From positions 141,501 through 205,500 of the forward strand of contig NZ_BBXA01000030.1 in assembly GCF_001014975.1 (NCBI RefSeq): a stretch of DNA of 64,000 bases, in the 5' to 3' direction. The stretch comes from Novosphingobium sp. MD-1. Lineage in GTDB: Bacteria; Pseudomonadota; Alphaproteobacteria; Sphingomonadales; Sphingomonadaceae. Position 1 is the stretch's first letter; every line of letters begins with the position of its first letter. Below, piece after piece: positions 28,828 to 39,782 of this stretch. A program made the translations under genes and the position numbers. The notes beneath the pieces are model-generated. The model searched no databases, was not told the DNA's origin, and worked only from the letters and a program-made list of their open reading frames with translations.

Positions 28828-28911
28828 TCTTCGCGTGCGCCGTCACATCCTGAAATCGATGCATGCACAACTTCACTTGGCGTTCATGGGGGCGCTGGCT
28901 ATAGGGCTGCC

Positions 28912-29721
28912 ATGACGTTTATCGCCCATGGCCGCACCCCGCTGCGGATTGCCGTTCTCGCCGCCGCCACCGCCGCCCTTGGGCTGACCGCCGGTTGCGC
29001 CGGCGGCGCGCGTTCCAAGAAGGACGTGGCCTATGTCGCGCGGGACGTCGATACGCTCTACATGGCGGCGAAGGAACGGCTGGATCAGGGCAACGCCAAG
29101 CAGGCGGCGGCGCTGTTCGACGAAGTGGAGCGCCAGCATCCCTATTCGCCCTGGGCGCGCCGCGCGCAGCTGATGAGCGCGTTCAGCTACTACGCCGCGC
29201 GCGATTACGCCAAGGCGACGCAATCGGCTCAGCGCTTCCTGTCGATTCACCCCGGCAACAAGGACGCGCCCTACGCCTATTACCTGATCGCGCTGTGCTA
29301 TTACGAACAGATCAGCGACGTGACGCGCGATCAGAAGATCACCTTGCAGGCGCAGACCGCGCTCAACGAAGTGATGCGCCGTTTCCCGAATACCGATTAT
29401 GCCACCGATGCGCGGCTGAAGATGGACCTGGTGAACGATCACCTTGCCGGCAAGGAAATGGAGATCGGCCGCTTCTACCAGCGCAGCGGCAAGTGGCTGG
29501 CGGGCACCCTGCGGTTCCGCGTGGTGGTCGACAAGTATCAGCAGACCAGCCACACGCCCGAAGCGCTCTATCGCCTGGTCGAAAGCTATCTGGCCCTCGG
29601 CGTGCCGGAAGAAGCGCAGAAGGCGGCGGCGGTGCTGGGCAACAACTATCCCGGCAGCGAATGGTATCAGAAGGCCTATCGCCTGATGAACAGCAAGGCC
29701 CCCGGCGCTAACGCGGCCTGA
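28912..29721 (+). CDS. bamD: Outer-membrane assembly lipoprotein BamD
   Basis: A 269-residue TPR lipoprotein of the beta-barrel assembly machine. The signal peptide ends in LGLTAGCAGG with lipobox TAGC (cysteine near 29). The following helical repeats match BamD: YMAAKERLDQGNAKQAAALF, DEVERQHPYSPWARRAQLMS, RFLSIHPGNKDAPYAYYLIA and MRRFPNTDYATDARLKMDLV. It brings unfolded outer-membrane proteins, such as the TonB receptor above, to BamA. It stands alone between other genes, converging with the crotonase gene. Confidence 0.95.
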   Translation: MTFIAHGRTPLRIAVLAAATAALGLTAGCAGGARSKKDVAYVARDVDTLYMAAKERLDQGNAKQAAALFDEVERQHPYSPWARRAQLMSAFSYYAARDYAKATQSAQRFLSIHPGNKDAPYAYYLIALCYYEQISDVTRDQKITLQAQTALNEVMRRFPNTDYATDARLKMDLVNDHLAGKEMEIGRFYQRSGKWLAGTLRFRVVVDKYQQTSHTPEALYRLVESYLALGVPEEAQKAAAVLGNNYPGSEWYQKAYRLMNSKAPGANAA

Positions 29722-29727
29722 TCGCGA

Positions 29728-29753
29728 TCCGGAGCGGGTGAGCCCGCCCCGGA
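29728..29753. terminator. Bidirectional hairpin between bamD and the crotonase gene
   Basis: Arms TCCGGAGCGGG (29728-29738) and CCCGCCCCGGA (29743-29753) pair with one mismatch around a four-base loop. It lies between the stops of two converging genes only 39 bases apart, the normal place for a shared terminator, though a T-run is lacking. Confidence 0.55.
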
Positions 29754-29760
29754 GCCTTGC

Positions 29761-30567
29761 TCAATCCGGAACGTAGACCGGTTTGCGCTTTTCGAGGAAG
29801 GCGCGCATCCCTTCTGCGAAGTTCGGGCTGCTCGATGTCATGATCTGGTTGCGATTCTCGATCGCCATCGCCGCTTCGAGGCTGGGGGCATCGACCGCGA
29901 GGTTGAGCCCTTCCTTGGTCATGCGCAGGCCCTTCGGCGAAGCCATCAGCATTTCATCGACATAGCTCTGTGCCGCATCGGCCAGCCGTTCGTCCGGCAC
30001 CACTTCCGAAACCAGCCCGGTCGCCAGCGCGCGTGGCGCGTGGATGAAGCGGCCGGTCAGCATGAGTTCGGACGCCACGGAAACGCCGACGAGGCGCGGC
30101 AGGAAATAGCTGACGCCCATGTCGCACGAGGAGAGGCCCAGCCGGATGAAGGCGGCGTTCATGCGGGCGCTTTCGCCGGCAATGCGGATGTCGGACGCCA
30201 GCGCGAAGGCGAAACCGCCGCCACAGGCCGCGCCCTGGACCAGCGCGATGATCGGCTGCGGACAGCGCCGCATCTTGACGTAGACATCCGCCAGATAGCC
30301 CTGGAAGCCGAAGCCGCCGCCAAAGGGAATGGCGGCGCGTTCGTCCTCGCTGCGCTCCTTGATGTCCAGCCCGGCGCAGAACGCCCGGCCAGCTCCGCGC
30401 ATCACCACGATCCGCACGGAGCCATTGTTGTACAGCCCTCCGAAATAGGCGTTGAGTTCGCGCACCATCTCCAGCGAGATGGCGTTCATGGCCTCGGGCC
30501 GGTTCAGCGTGAGCCAGTCGACCGGCCCACGGCTTTCGACAGTGATGGTGTTGTAGTGTTCCGCCAT
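29761..30567 (-). CDS. Enoyl-CoA hydratase/isomerase (crotonase) family protein
   Basis: A 268-residue crotonase. The oxyanion-hole segments are present: RAFCAGLDIKER and VQGAACGGGFAFALASD. Of the two catalytic glutamates of classic enoyl-CoA hydratase, the second is kept (SVASELMLTGRFI), but the first position falls in NAAFIRLGLSSCDMGVSYF, where a hydrophobic residue replaces glutamate. It is therefore probably not a standard hydratase; an isomerase, hydrolase or other crotonase reaction on an acyl-CoA is likelier. The ribosome site AGAGGA lies before the ATG. It stands alone, with hairpins on both sides. Confidence 0.88.
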   Translation of the reverse strand: MAEHYNTITVESRGPVDWLTLNRPEAMNAISLEMVRELNAYFGGLYNNGSVRIVVMRGAGRAFCAGLDIKERSEDERAAIPFGGGFGFQGYLADVYVKMRRCPQPIIALVQGAACGGGFAFALASDIRIAGESARMNAAFIRLGLSSCDMGVSYFLPRLVGVSVASELMLTGRFIHAPRALATGLVSEVVPDERLADAAQSYVDEMLMASPKGLRMTKEGLNLAVDAPSLEAAMAIENRNQIMTSSSPNFAEGMRAFLEKRKPVYVPD

Positions 30568-30619
30568 GAATTCGAATCCTCTCTGCGGTGAAGCGTAGAG
30601 GAAGGGGCGGGCATCATGG

Positions 30620-30656
30620 AAGAGGGGGGAGCGCGTCTTTAGAGCGCCCCCCCTTC
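30620..30656 (-). terminator. Hairpin terminator after the glycosyltransferase gene
   Basis: A GGGGGG-A-GCGC arm and a GCGC-CCCCCC arm pair with one bulge around a nine-base loop, 12 bases after the glycosyltransferase stop on the minus strand. It separates that operon from the crotonase gene. Confidence 0.55.
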
Positions 30657-30667
30657 CTGGGGATGCG

Positions 30668-31729
30668 TCAGGCGAAGGCGGGAACCTGTTGCTGGTGCGC
30701 CTCGGTCAGTGCCGTCTGGAACTGGTCGGTGGCCCGGTCCCAGCTGTAGCTTGCGCCATGGACAGCGGCACCCAGCCGGTCACAGCGCAGGGCGTCGGCG
30801 ATGGCGTGGTCCAGATTGTCGCGCAGAGCGCCCACTCGCATGGGAAGGTCGCCGCCGGGGCCGTGGCCGTCCACTCCCACGATGTCGAGCGGACCCGGCA
30901 CGGGGAAGGCCGCCACCGGCAGGCCGCATGCCAGCGCTTCGATCATGACGAGGCCGAAGGTATCGGTACGGCTGGGGAACACGAAGACGTGCGCCGAGCA
31001 ATAGGCCCGCGCCAGCTGCTCGCCCGCCAGCGCGCCCAGGAAGGTCGTTTCGGGGAAGGCTTCGCGCAGGCGGACGAGATCGGGTCCGTCGCCGACCACG
31101 ACCTTGCTGCCGGGAACCGTGCTGGTGAGGAAGGCTTCCAGGTTCTTCTCGATTGCCACGCGCCCGACGTAGAGCATCACCGGGCCGGGAAGCGCGGCCA
31201 TTTCGGGCAGCGGATCGTGCTGCGGATGGAACAGCGAACGGTCGATTCCGCGCGACCACAGGCGCGCACGGCCGATGCCCTGCGCCGCCAGTTCGCCCGC
31301 CAGCGTGGGCGTGGACACCAGCACGGCGCGCGAATGGTTGTGGAACCGGCGCATCACCGGCCAGAAGTGCGAGGCGTCCAGCCCGGTACGCACCGCCGCA
31401 TAGTCCGGGAAGCGGGTGTGGAACGCGGTGGTGAAGGGCGTGCCGGTGCTCTTGCACCAGCCCCGCGCGCTCCAGCCGATCGGGCCTTCGGTGGCGATGT
31501 GGACAACATCGGGCGCGAAGTCCTTCAACGTGCGCCGCGTGCCGAAGCGCGGGGCCATCGCCAGCCGGATCTCGCTGTAGCCGGGCAGGGGCAGCGTGCG
31601 GAACTGGCTGGGCGTTATAAGCTCGACCTCGTGCCCGCGCGCATTCAGGCGATCCACCGTGGTGGACAGGGTGCGGACGACGCCGTTGACCTGCGGGTGC
31701 CAGGCATCGGTGCAGATCGCGATTCTCAT
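30668..31729 (-). CDS. GT4-type glycosyltransferase
   Basis: A 353-residue retaining glycosyltransferase of the GT-B fold. The N-terminus MRIAICTDAWHPQVNGVVRT with HVVTL-type loop and the C-terminal half with PVMLYVGRVAIEKNLEAFL, VVGDGPDLVRL and the EX7E-like FVFPSRTDTFGLVMIEALAC are typical of GT4 mannosyl or glucosyl transferases such as those adding sugars to diacylglycerol or polyprenyl lipids. The start overlaps the stop of the phosphoesterase gene (ATGA), so both are made together, suggesting a lipid or glycolipid substrate. The frame remains open upstream but is out of register there with the neighbour. Confidence 0.9.
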   Translation of the reverse strand: MRIAICTDAWHPQVNGVVRTLSTTVDRLNARGHEVELITPSQFRTLPLPGYSEIRLAMAPRFGTRRTLKDFAPDVVHIATEGPIGWSARGWCKSTGTPFTTAFHTRFPDYAAVRTGLDASHFWPVMRRFHNHSRAVLVSTPTLAGELAAQGIGRARLWSRGIDRSLFHPQHDPLPEMAALPGPVMLYVGRVAIEKNLEAFLTSTVPGSKVVVGDGPDLVRLREAFPETTFLGALAGEQLARAYCSAHVFVFPSRTDTFGLVMIEALACGLPVAAFPVPGPLDIVGVDGHGPGGDLPMRVGALRDNLDHAIADALRCDRLGAAVHGASYSWDRATDQFQTALTEAHQQQVPAFA

Positions 31730-32646
31730 GCCGGTTCCTCCTCGCGCGCGGTGGACGGGGCGGAGTGCTTGCCGTGCTTCATCTCCGCCTCGCGCGTTTC
31801 CGCTGCCCAGTCGACGATAGCGATCGCGCCCTGATGATCCTCGACCAGCGCGGTGCAGCTTTCGACCCAGTCGCCATCGTTGTAGTAGGTCACATCGCCG
31901 ATCTGGCGGATCTCGGCGCAGTGGATGTGGCCGCAGACCACGCCGTCCACGCCCTGTTCGCGCGCCGCGTGGGCCACGGCTTCCTCGAAGTCGCAAACGA
32001 ACTGGACCGCGTTCTTCACGCGCTTCTTGAGGTAGGCCGAAAGCGACCAGTAAGGCAGCTTGAACTGGCGGCGCAGCAGGTTGAACCAGCGGTTCGCGCG
32101 CAGCAGGAACTCGTAGGCCTTGTCGCCCAGGAACGCGAGCCAGCGGGCATAGAGCACCACGCCGTCAAAGCCGTCGCCATGGGTAACGAGCAGGCGACGC
32201 CCGTCGGCGGTGGTGTGGATCGCCTCCAGCGCCAGTTCCACGCCGCCGAAGCTCATACCGGCGTAAGGGCGCAGCATCTCGTCATGGTTGCCCGCGATCA
32301 GCACCACGCGCGTGCCCCGGTGCGCCATCTTGAGCACGCGGCGGATCACCTCGTTGTGGGCATCCGGCCAGTACCAACCCTTTTTCAGCCGCCAGCCATC
32401 GACAATGTCGCCGACCAGGTAGAGCGTTTCGCATTCGATGGAGGCCAGGAAATCCAGCAGCATCGCCGCGTTGCAGCCGCGCGTGCCCAGGTGGATGTCG
32501 GAAATCCATACCGTCCGGACCTTGCGCTTGGGCCGGAAGCCGCGTGGTTCGGGCAGGTCGAGCCACGCCGGAACGGAAGTGGCTAGTTCGGTGACCGTCT
32601 GGAACGTGGACCGGAACGCTGGCTTGGCTTGGCGTTGCTTGGGCAT
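31726..32646 (-). CDS. LpxH-like metallophosphoesterase (UDP-2,3-diacylglucosamine hydrolase type)
   Basis: A 306-residue calcineurin-like phosphoesterase with all metal-binding motifs: WISDIHLGTRG, LVGDIVDGWRL, LIAGNHDEML, LVTHGDGFDG and VVCGHIHCAEIRQIG. It resembles the LpxH/LpxH2 branch, which splits UDP-2,3-diacylglucosamine to lipid X in lipid A synthesis, but alphaproteobacteria often use LpxI for that step, so the true substrate is uncertain. First gene of a two-gene operon with a GT4 glycosyltransferase; divergent from recN. About 35 N-terminal residues before the catalytic domain are basic and may contact membrane. Confidence 0.88.
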   Translation of the reverse strand: MPKQRQAKPAFRSTFQTVTELATSVPAWLDLPEPRGFRPKRKVRTVWISDIHLGTRGCNAAMLLDFLASIECETLYLVGDIVDGWRLKKGWYWPDAHNEVIRRVLKMAHRGTRVVLIAGNHDEMLRPYAGMSFGGVELALEAIHTTADGRRLLVTHGDGFDGVVLYARWLAFLGDKAYEFLLRANRWFNLLRRQFKLPYWSLSAYLKKRVKNAVQFVCDFEEAVAHAAREQGVDGVVCGHIHCAEIRQIGDVTYYNDGDWVESCTALVEDHQGAIAIVDWAAETREAEMKHGKHSAPSTAREEEPA

Positions 32647-32787
32647 GGCCGTGCCTCCTTTGCGGTTGTTTTCAGCGAATCCCTTGCCCCAATCAGGTTG
32701 CGGGTGTGTGGCGCGGTGTCACAGGGCTGAAACAAGCCGTGAACGGATGGTGACGGCGCGTTTCCGAACGGCTAAGAACACTCGCCC

Positions 32788-34494
32788 ATGCTGACCGGAC
32801 TATCCATCCGCAACATCGTGCTGATCGAGGCACTGGACCTTGCGTTTCCAGGCGGACTCGGTGTGCTCACCGGCGAGACCGGCGCGGGCAAGTCGATCCT
32901 GCTCGATGCGCTGGGGCTTGTGCTGGGCGATCGGGCCGATGCCGGCCTTGTGCGCGCGGGCGAGGATCAGGCAAGCGTGACCGCCACGTTCGAGTTCGAT
33001 CGCCTGCCCGATCCGATCCGCCATGCGCTGGCCGAAGCGGACGTGGAGATCGAACCGGGCGAACCGCTGATCGTGCGCCGGCGGCTGCGCGCGGCGAGCG
33101 GCGATGCCGGGACCGGAACTGGCGGGGGCAGCAAGGCCTTTATCAACGACCAGCCGGTGGGCGTGGCGCTGCTGCGCGAAATCGCGCCGGCGCTGGTCGA
33201 ACTGCATGGGCAGCATGACGACCGGGGGTTGGTGAACGCGCGCGGGCACCGCATGTTGCTCGATCGCTATGCCCGCGCCGATACCGGCGCCGTGGCAGCC
33301 GCCTGGGACAAGTGGCGCGCTGCCGAAACCGCGCTAGCGACCGCCAGGGCGCGGGTGGAAGCGGCGATGGCGGAGCAGGATCTGTTGCTCGCCCATCTTG
33401 CGGAACTGACCACGCTGGCGCCGGTGATCGGCGAGGAGGAAGACCTCGCGCTGCAGCGTGCGGCGATGCAGAAGGGCGAGCGGCTGTCCGGCGATCTCGC
33501 CGAATTACAGCATTTGTGGGCCGGGTCCGATTCCGCGCTGGCTTCGTTGCGCGCGGCGGCGCGGCGGCTCGATCGCATCGCGGCGGAGCATCCGCTGCTG
33601 GCTGAAGCGCTCGAGGCGCTGGACCGCGCGGTGATCGAGGCGAGCGAGGCGGAGGACAAGCTCTCGGCGGCGGCGGAAGCGCTGGCGCATGATCCGCAGG
33701 CGCTCGACCGGATCGAGACGCGGCTGTTCGACCTGCGCGGCGCGGCGCGCAAGCATGGCTGCACGCCCGATGAACTGCCCCACCGGATGCACGAGATGCG
33801 TCTGGCGCTCGATGCCATCGAAGGCGGCGAAGCGCAGATCGGCGCGTTGCAGCGCGCGGCGCAGGAGGCGGGGCTGGACTATCGCGCCAAGGCCGAAGCG
33901 TTGTCCGTCACCCGCGCCGATGCCGCGCGCCGGCTGGACAAGGCGGTGGCCGCCGAACTGGTGCCGCTGAAGCTGGACGCCGCCCGGTTCCATACCGCCG
34001 TTCTCCGCCTGCCCGAGGACCGCTGGGGGCCGGGTGGTATTGACGCGGTGGAATTCCTGATCGCGACCAACCCCGGCGCGGATTTCGCGCCGCTGGGCAA
34101 GATCGCCAGCGGCGGCGAGCTTTCGCGCTTTATCCTGGCGCTCAAGGTGGCGCTGGCGGAGGAAGGCGGCGCGGCGACGGTGATCTTCGACGAGATCGAC
34201 CGGGGCGTGGGCGGCGCGGTTGCCAGCGCGATCGGCGAACGTCTGGCACGGCTGGCGCACAATAACGGCCGGGGCGGCGGACAGCTTCTGGCGGTCACGC
34301 ACAGCCCGCAGGTCGCCGCGCGCGGCAACGCGCATTACCTGATCGCCAAGTCCAGCCAGGGCGTCGTGACGCGAACGTCCGTGGTGCTGCTGGACGCCGC
34401 CGGCCGGCAGGAGGAAATCGCGCGGATGCTGTCCGGCGCGGAGATCACCGCCGAAGCGCGGGCGCAGGCCGACCGGTTGCTGGAGCAGGCGTGA
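32788..34494 (+). CDS. recN: DNA repair protein RecN
   Basis: SMC-like ATPase used in double-strand-break repair, 568 residues. The N-terminal half has ALDLAFPGGLGVLTGETGAG with Walker A (GETGAGKS) and LVELHGQHDDRGLVNARGHR, characteristic of RecN. A long coiled-coil region rich in alanine, glutamate and arginine (about 165-370) is followed by the signature GKIASGGELSRFILALKVAL and Walker B TVIFDEIDRGVGG. The stop overlaps the following start. A near-LexA direct repeat upstream (GAAC-6-GAAC at 32766) has the wrong spacing for the alphaproteobacterial box. Confidence 0.95.
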   Translation: MLTGLSIRNIVLIEALDLAFPGGLGVLTGETGAGKSILLDALGLVLGDRADAGLVRAGEDQASVTATFEFDRLPDPIRHALAEADVEIEPGEPLIVRRRLRAASGDAGTGTGGGSKAFINDQPVGVALLREIAPALVELHGQHDDRGLVNARGHRMLLDRYARADTGAVAAAWDKWRAAETALATARARVEAAMAEQDLLLAHLAELTTLAPVIGEEEDLALQRAAMQKGERLSGDLAELQHLWAGSDSALASLRAAARRLDRIAAEHPLLAEALEALDRAVIEASEAEDKLSAAAEALAHDPQALDRIETRLFDLRGAARKHGCTPDELPHRMHEMRLALDAIEGGEAQIGALQRAAQEAGLDYRAKAEALSVTRADAARRLDKAVAAELVPLKLDAARFHTAVLRLPEDRWGPGGIDAVEFLIATNPGADFAPLGKIASGGELSRFILALKVALAEEGGAATVIFDEIDRGVGGAVASAIGERLARLAHNNGRGGGQLLAVTHSPQVAARGNAHYLIAKSSQGVVTRTSVVLLDAAGRQEEIARMLSGAEITAEARAQADRLLEQA

Positions 34495-34894
34495 TGTTCG
34501 TCAGCCGGCGCACGATGATCGGCGGTGCCGCCGCCGCCATGTTGCTGGCTGGCCGGGCGTGGGGAATGGAAGCGCATACCATGGAAGAAATCGATGAATC
34601 GCAGGTCTATGGCCTGATCGGGCAGATGAAGGCCGCGCCCGGCCGCCGTGACGAACTGATCGGCTATCTGGTCGAGGGAAGCGCGGCCATGCCGGGCAAT
34701 CTCGGCTATCGGGTGTGGAAGGACCGCGCGGACGCGGACGCGATCTGGATAACCGAAGTGTGGAAGGACGAAGCTTCGCACAAGGCGAGCCTGCAACTGC
34801 CGCAAGTGCAGGAAGCCATCCGCAAGGCGCGGCCGATCATTGCTGGTTTTGGCGCGCGTGCCGAAGTGTCGCCCGTTGGCGGAGCGGCGCCGGA

Positions 34895-34898
<4 letters not shown>
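34494..34898 (+). CDS. Tat-exported antibiotic biosynthesis monooxygenase-domain protein
   Basis: About 134 residues. The N-terminus has a twin-arginine signal (SRRTMIGGAAAAMLLAGRAW), so the protein is probably exported folded. The rest is an ABM/YgiN-like alpha/beta barrel: VYGLIGQMKAAPGRRDELIG, AMPGNLGYRVWKDRADADAI and ITEVWKDEASHKASLQLPQV. Most members of this family are cytosolic, so a Tat signal is uncommon. I use the ATG at 34494, which sits in the recN stop (TGATG); an in-frame GTG at 34491 would add one residue. The stop overlaps the next gene as ATGA. The substrate is unknown. Confidence 0.82.
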
Positions 34899-37701
<2,803 letters not shown>

Positions 37702-37706
37702 GGATC

Positions 37707-38333
37707 ATGGCCTGGCATACCTGGTGGCTCTATGCGGTCACCGTTTTCTTCGTGTCGGCCACGCCGGGGCCGAACATGCTGCACGTCATGGCGCGCAGCG
37801 TCGAACTGGGGCTGGCGCGGTCGTTCGCGGCGATGGCGGGGTGCTTCATCGCGGTGTTCGGCCTGCTGACGGCGTCGGCATTGGGGTTGAGCGCGTTGCT
37901 GCTGGCGATTCCCGGCCTGTTCACCGTGCTGCGCTATGCCGGCGCGGCCTATCTCGTGTACCTCGGCTACCGGTCGTGGACGGCCGATGATGCCGCCATC
38001 GATATCGGCGAGGGCGAGGTCGATCGCGGCCTCTCGACCTGGCGCGTGTTCCGCACCGCTTTCGTCATCGGGATCAGCAATCCCAAAGCGCTGCTGTTTG
38101 CGGCGGCCTTCCTGCCGCAGTTCATCGATGCCACGCAGCCCAAGTTGCCGCAGTTCGGCGTGATGGTGCTGACGTTCTCGGTGATCGAGATTTCGTGGTA
38201 CTTCGTCTATGCGCTGGGCGGCCGGGGCATTGCCGGGTTCCTGACGCGGCCGGGACTGAAGAAGGCGTTCAACCGCCTGACGGGCAGCATCTTCGTGGCC
38301 TTCGGGTTGGCGCTGGTGGGATCGCGCGCGTGA
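37707..38333 (+). CDS. LysE/RhtB-family amino-acid exporter
   Basis: A 208-residue inner-membrane protein with six hydrophobic segments. The N-terminus has the family motif FFVSATPGPNMLHVMARSVE, and FVIGISNPKALLFAAAFLPQ is the second signature of RhtB transporters, which export homoserine, threonine or other amino acids. AAGGA lies just before the ATG, six bases after the ligA stop. Its stop overlaps the GTG of the cinA-like gene. The substrate cannot be assigned. Confidence 0.9.
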   Translation: MAWHTWWLYAVTVFFVSATPGPNMLHVMARSVELGLARSFAAMAGCFIAVFGLLTASALGLSALLLAIPGLFTVLRYAGAAYLVYLGYRSWTADDAAIDIGEGEVDRGLSTWRVFRTAFVIGISNPKALLFAAAFLPQFIDATQPKLPQFGVMVLTFSVIEISWYFVYALGGRGIAGFLTRPGLKKAFNRLTGSIFVAFGLALVGSRA

Positions 38334-38824
38334 CGATCGAGGAACTTGCCGCGATCGGCGCCGAAGCAGGGGCCCTGCTGAAGGCGCGGGGCGAGACACT
38401 GGCCGTGGTCGATGGCGCGACGGGTGGCTTGATGTCGGCCGGGCTACTGGCCATGCCGGGCGCGTCGGCGTTCTTCCTGGGCAGCGGCGTGGTCTATACG
38501 CTGAAGGGCCGGCGGATCGTGCTGGGGCACGAGCCGGGATCGCTGCGCGGGCTGACCTCGGCCACGGAAAGCTACGCGCTGGCGCAGGCGGACCTGATCC
38601 GCAAGCGCTATGGCGCGGACTGGGGGCTGGCCGAAACCGGTGCGGCGGGGCCGGGCACGCACCCGCTGGGCGTGCCTTCCGGCACCAGCGCCGTGGCGGT
38701 GGTCGGGCCGGGCGTTTCGGCGTCCGCGATGGTTTCGACCGGCAGCGAGGAGCGGCTGGCCAACATGACTGCTTTCGCCCGCGCGGGACTGATGCTGCTG
38801 CACGATACGCTGGCGGCGCGCTGA
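38330..38824 (+). CDS. CinA C-terminal-domain protein lacking the usual nucleophile
   Basis: A 164-residue protein matching the PncC/CinA C-terminal domain (nicotinamide-nucleotide amidase): EELAAIGAEAGALLKARGET, ATGGLMSAGLLAMPGASAFF, and AETGAAGPGTHPLGVPSGTS. In the active-site element, where the family has E-S-x-T-G-G with a catalytic serine, this protein reads D-G-A-T-G-G (residues 28-33), so glycine stands where the nucleophile should be. It may therefore be inactive as an amidase or have another role. The GTG start overlaps the upstream stop. It closes the recN-ligA string and converges with prmA. Confidence 0.85.
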   Translation: MTIEELAAIGAEAGALLKARGETLAVVDGATGGLMSAGLLAMPGASAFFLGSGVVYTLKGRRIVLGHEPGSLRGLTSATESYALAQADLIRKRYGADWGLAETGAAGPGTHPLGVPSGTSAVAVVGPGVSASAMVSTGSEERLANMTAFARAGLMLLHDTLAAR

Positions 38825-38825
38825 G

Positions 38826-39782
38826 CTACCAGCGCTTCGACCATTCGGGCAGCGCGCCTACGCGACTTTTGCGCACCGCGCCACCCTGCCGGCGGCGCAG
38901 CCACAGGATCGACCAGTCGCCCCGCACCAGGCGCGCGGCAAGGCGCAGACCGGCACGGCGATAGGCGGCGCGCACCGCTGGTTCCTGCGTTTCGAGCAGA
39001 CCGGCCAGCAGCACCGAGCCGCCGGGGGCGACCGCGCCGGCGAAGGCGGGGGCAAGTTCGGTCAATGGCCCCGCCAGGATATTGGCGATGAGCAGGTCAT
39101 AAGGCGCGCTGGCGGCGAGCAGCGGGTGATCCATCCCGGCGGCGACGACCATGGTCAGCGCGCCGGAACCATCGCCAATCGCCACGCCGTTGCCTTGCGC
39201 GTTCTCGAGCACCACCGGCGCGCAGACCGCATCGATGTCGCTGGCGATGGCGCGTGCGGACGGCCAAAGGTGCATCGCGGCGAAAGCGAGCAGGCCAGTG
39301 CCGGTGCCGATGTCGGCCAGATTGCGCACGATCGTCCCTTGCGCCTTCATGTGCGCCAGCATGGCGAGGCAGCCGGCGGTGGTGGCGTGCTGGCCGGTGC
39401 CGAAGGCCTGGCTGGCGGGAATCACGAAGTTGCGGATGCCCGGCTCCGCGCGCGGCGGATATTCGGGCGTATGGACGTGGAACGGGCCTTCGTCGATCGG
39501 CTCGACCCCGGCCTGGCTCAGCGTGACCCAGTCCTCGTCCGGCAGTTTCTCGATCAGCAGATCGGGTTCGGCATCCGCGAACAGCGCGGTGATCGCCGCC
39601 TTGTCCGCGCGCCCCGGCTTGCGCGGAAGCCACGCTTCGAGCTGCCAGTCCTCCGGCTTGTCCTCGGCGATCTCGCTGCCGGCGATGACAATGTCGGCAT
39701 CCCAGTCGAACACGTCCTCGTGCGCGGTGAGCGCGGCCTGGATGACGGGACGCGGCGCGTAAACGGTGATTTTCCAGCTCAT
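38826..39782 (-). CDS. prmA: Ribosomal protein L11 methyltransferase
   Basis: A 318-residue SAM-dependent methyltransferase that trimethylates L11. It has PASQAFGTGQHATTAGCLAM, the signature of PrmA before the SAM site, then the SAM-binding LADIGTGTGLLAFAAMHLWP and the catalytic-pocket LLIANILAGPLTEL. The N-terminal substrate-recognition domain (residues 1-110) is diverged as usual. The start at MSWKITVY overlaps the stop of the metallo-beta-lactamase-like gene (ATGA). Confidence 0.93.
   Translation of the reverse strand: MSWKITVYAPRPVIQAALTAHEDVFDWDADIVIAGSEIAEDKPEDWQLEAWLPRKPGRADKAAITALFADAEPDLLIEKLPDEDWVTLSQAGVEPIDEGPFHVHTPEYPPRAEPGIRNFVIPASQAFGTGQHATTAGCLAMLAHMKAQGTIVRNLADIGTGTGLLAFAAMHLWPSARAIASDIDAVCAPVVLENAQGNGVAIGDGSGALTMVVAAGMDHPLLAASAPYDLLIANILAGPLTELAPAFAGAVAPGGSVLLAGLLETQEPAVRAAYRRAGLRLAARLVRGDWSILWLRRRQGGAVRKSRVGALPEWSKRW

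Noticed and set aside
32766..32779. GAAC-GGCTAA-GAAC before recN as a LexA (SOS) box
   Set aside because: The alphaproteobacterial LexA box needs seven bases between the direct repeats; here there are six. A weak or variant site is not excluded.
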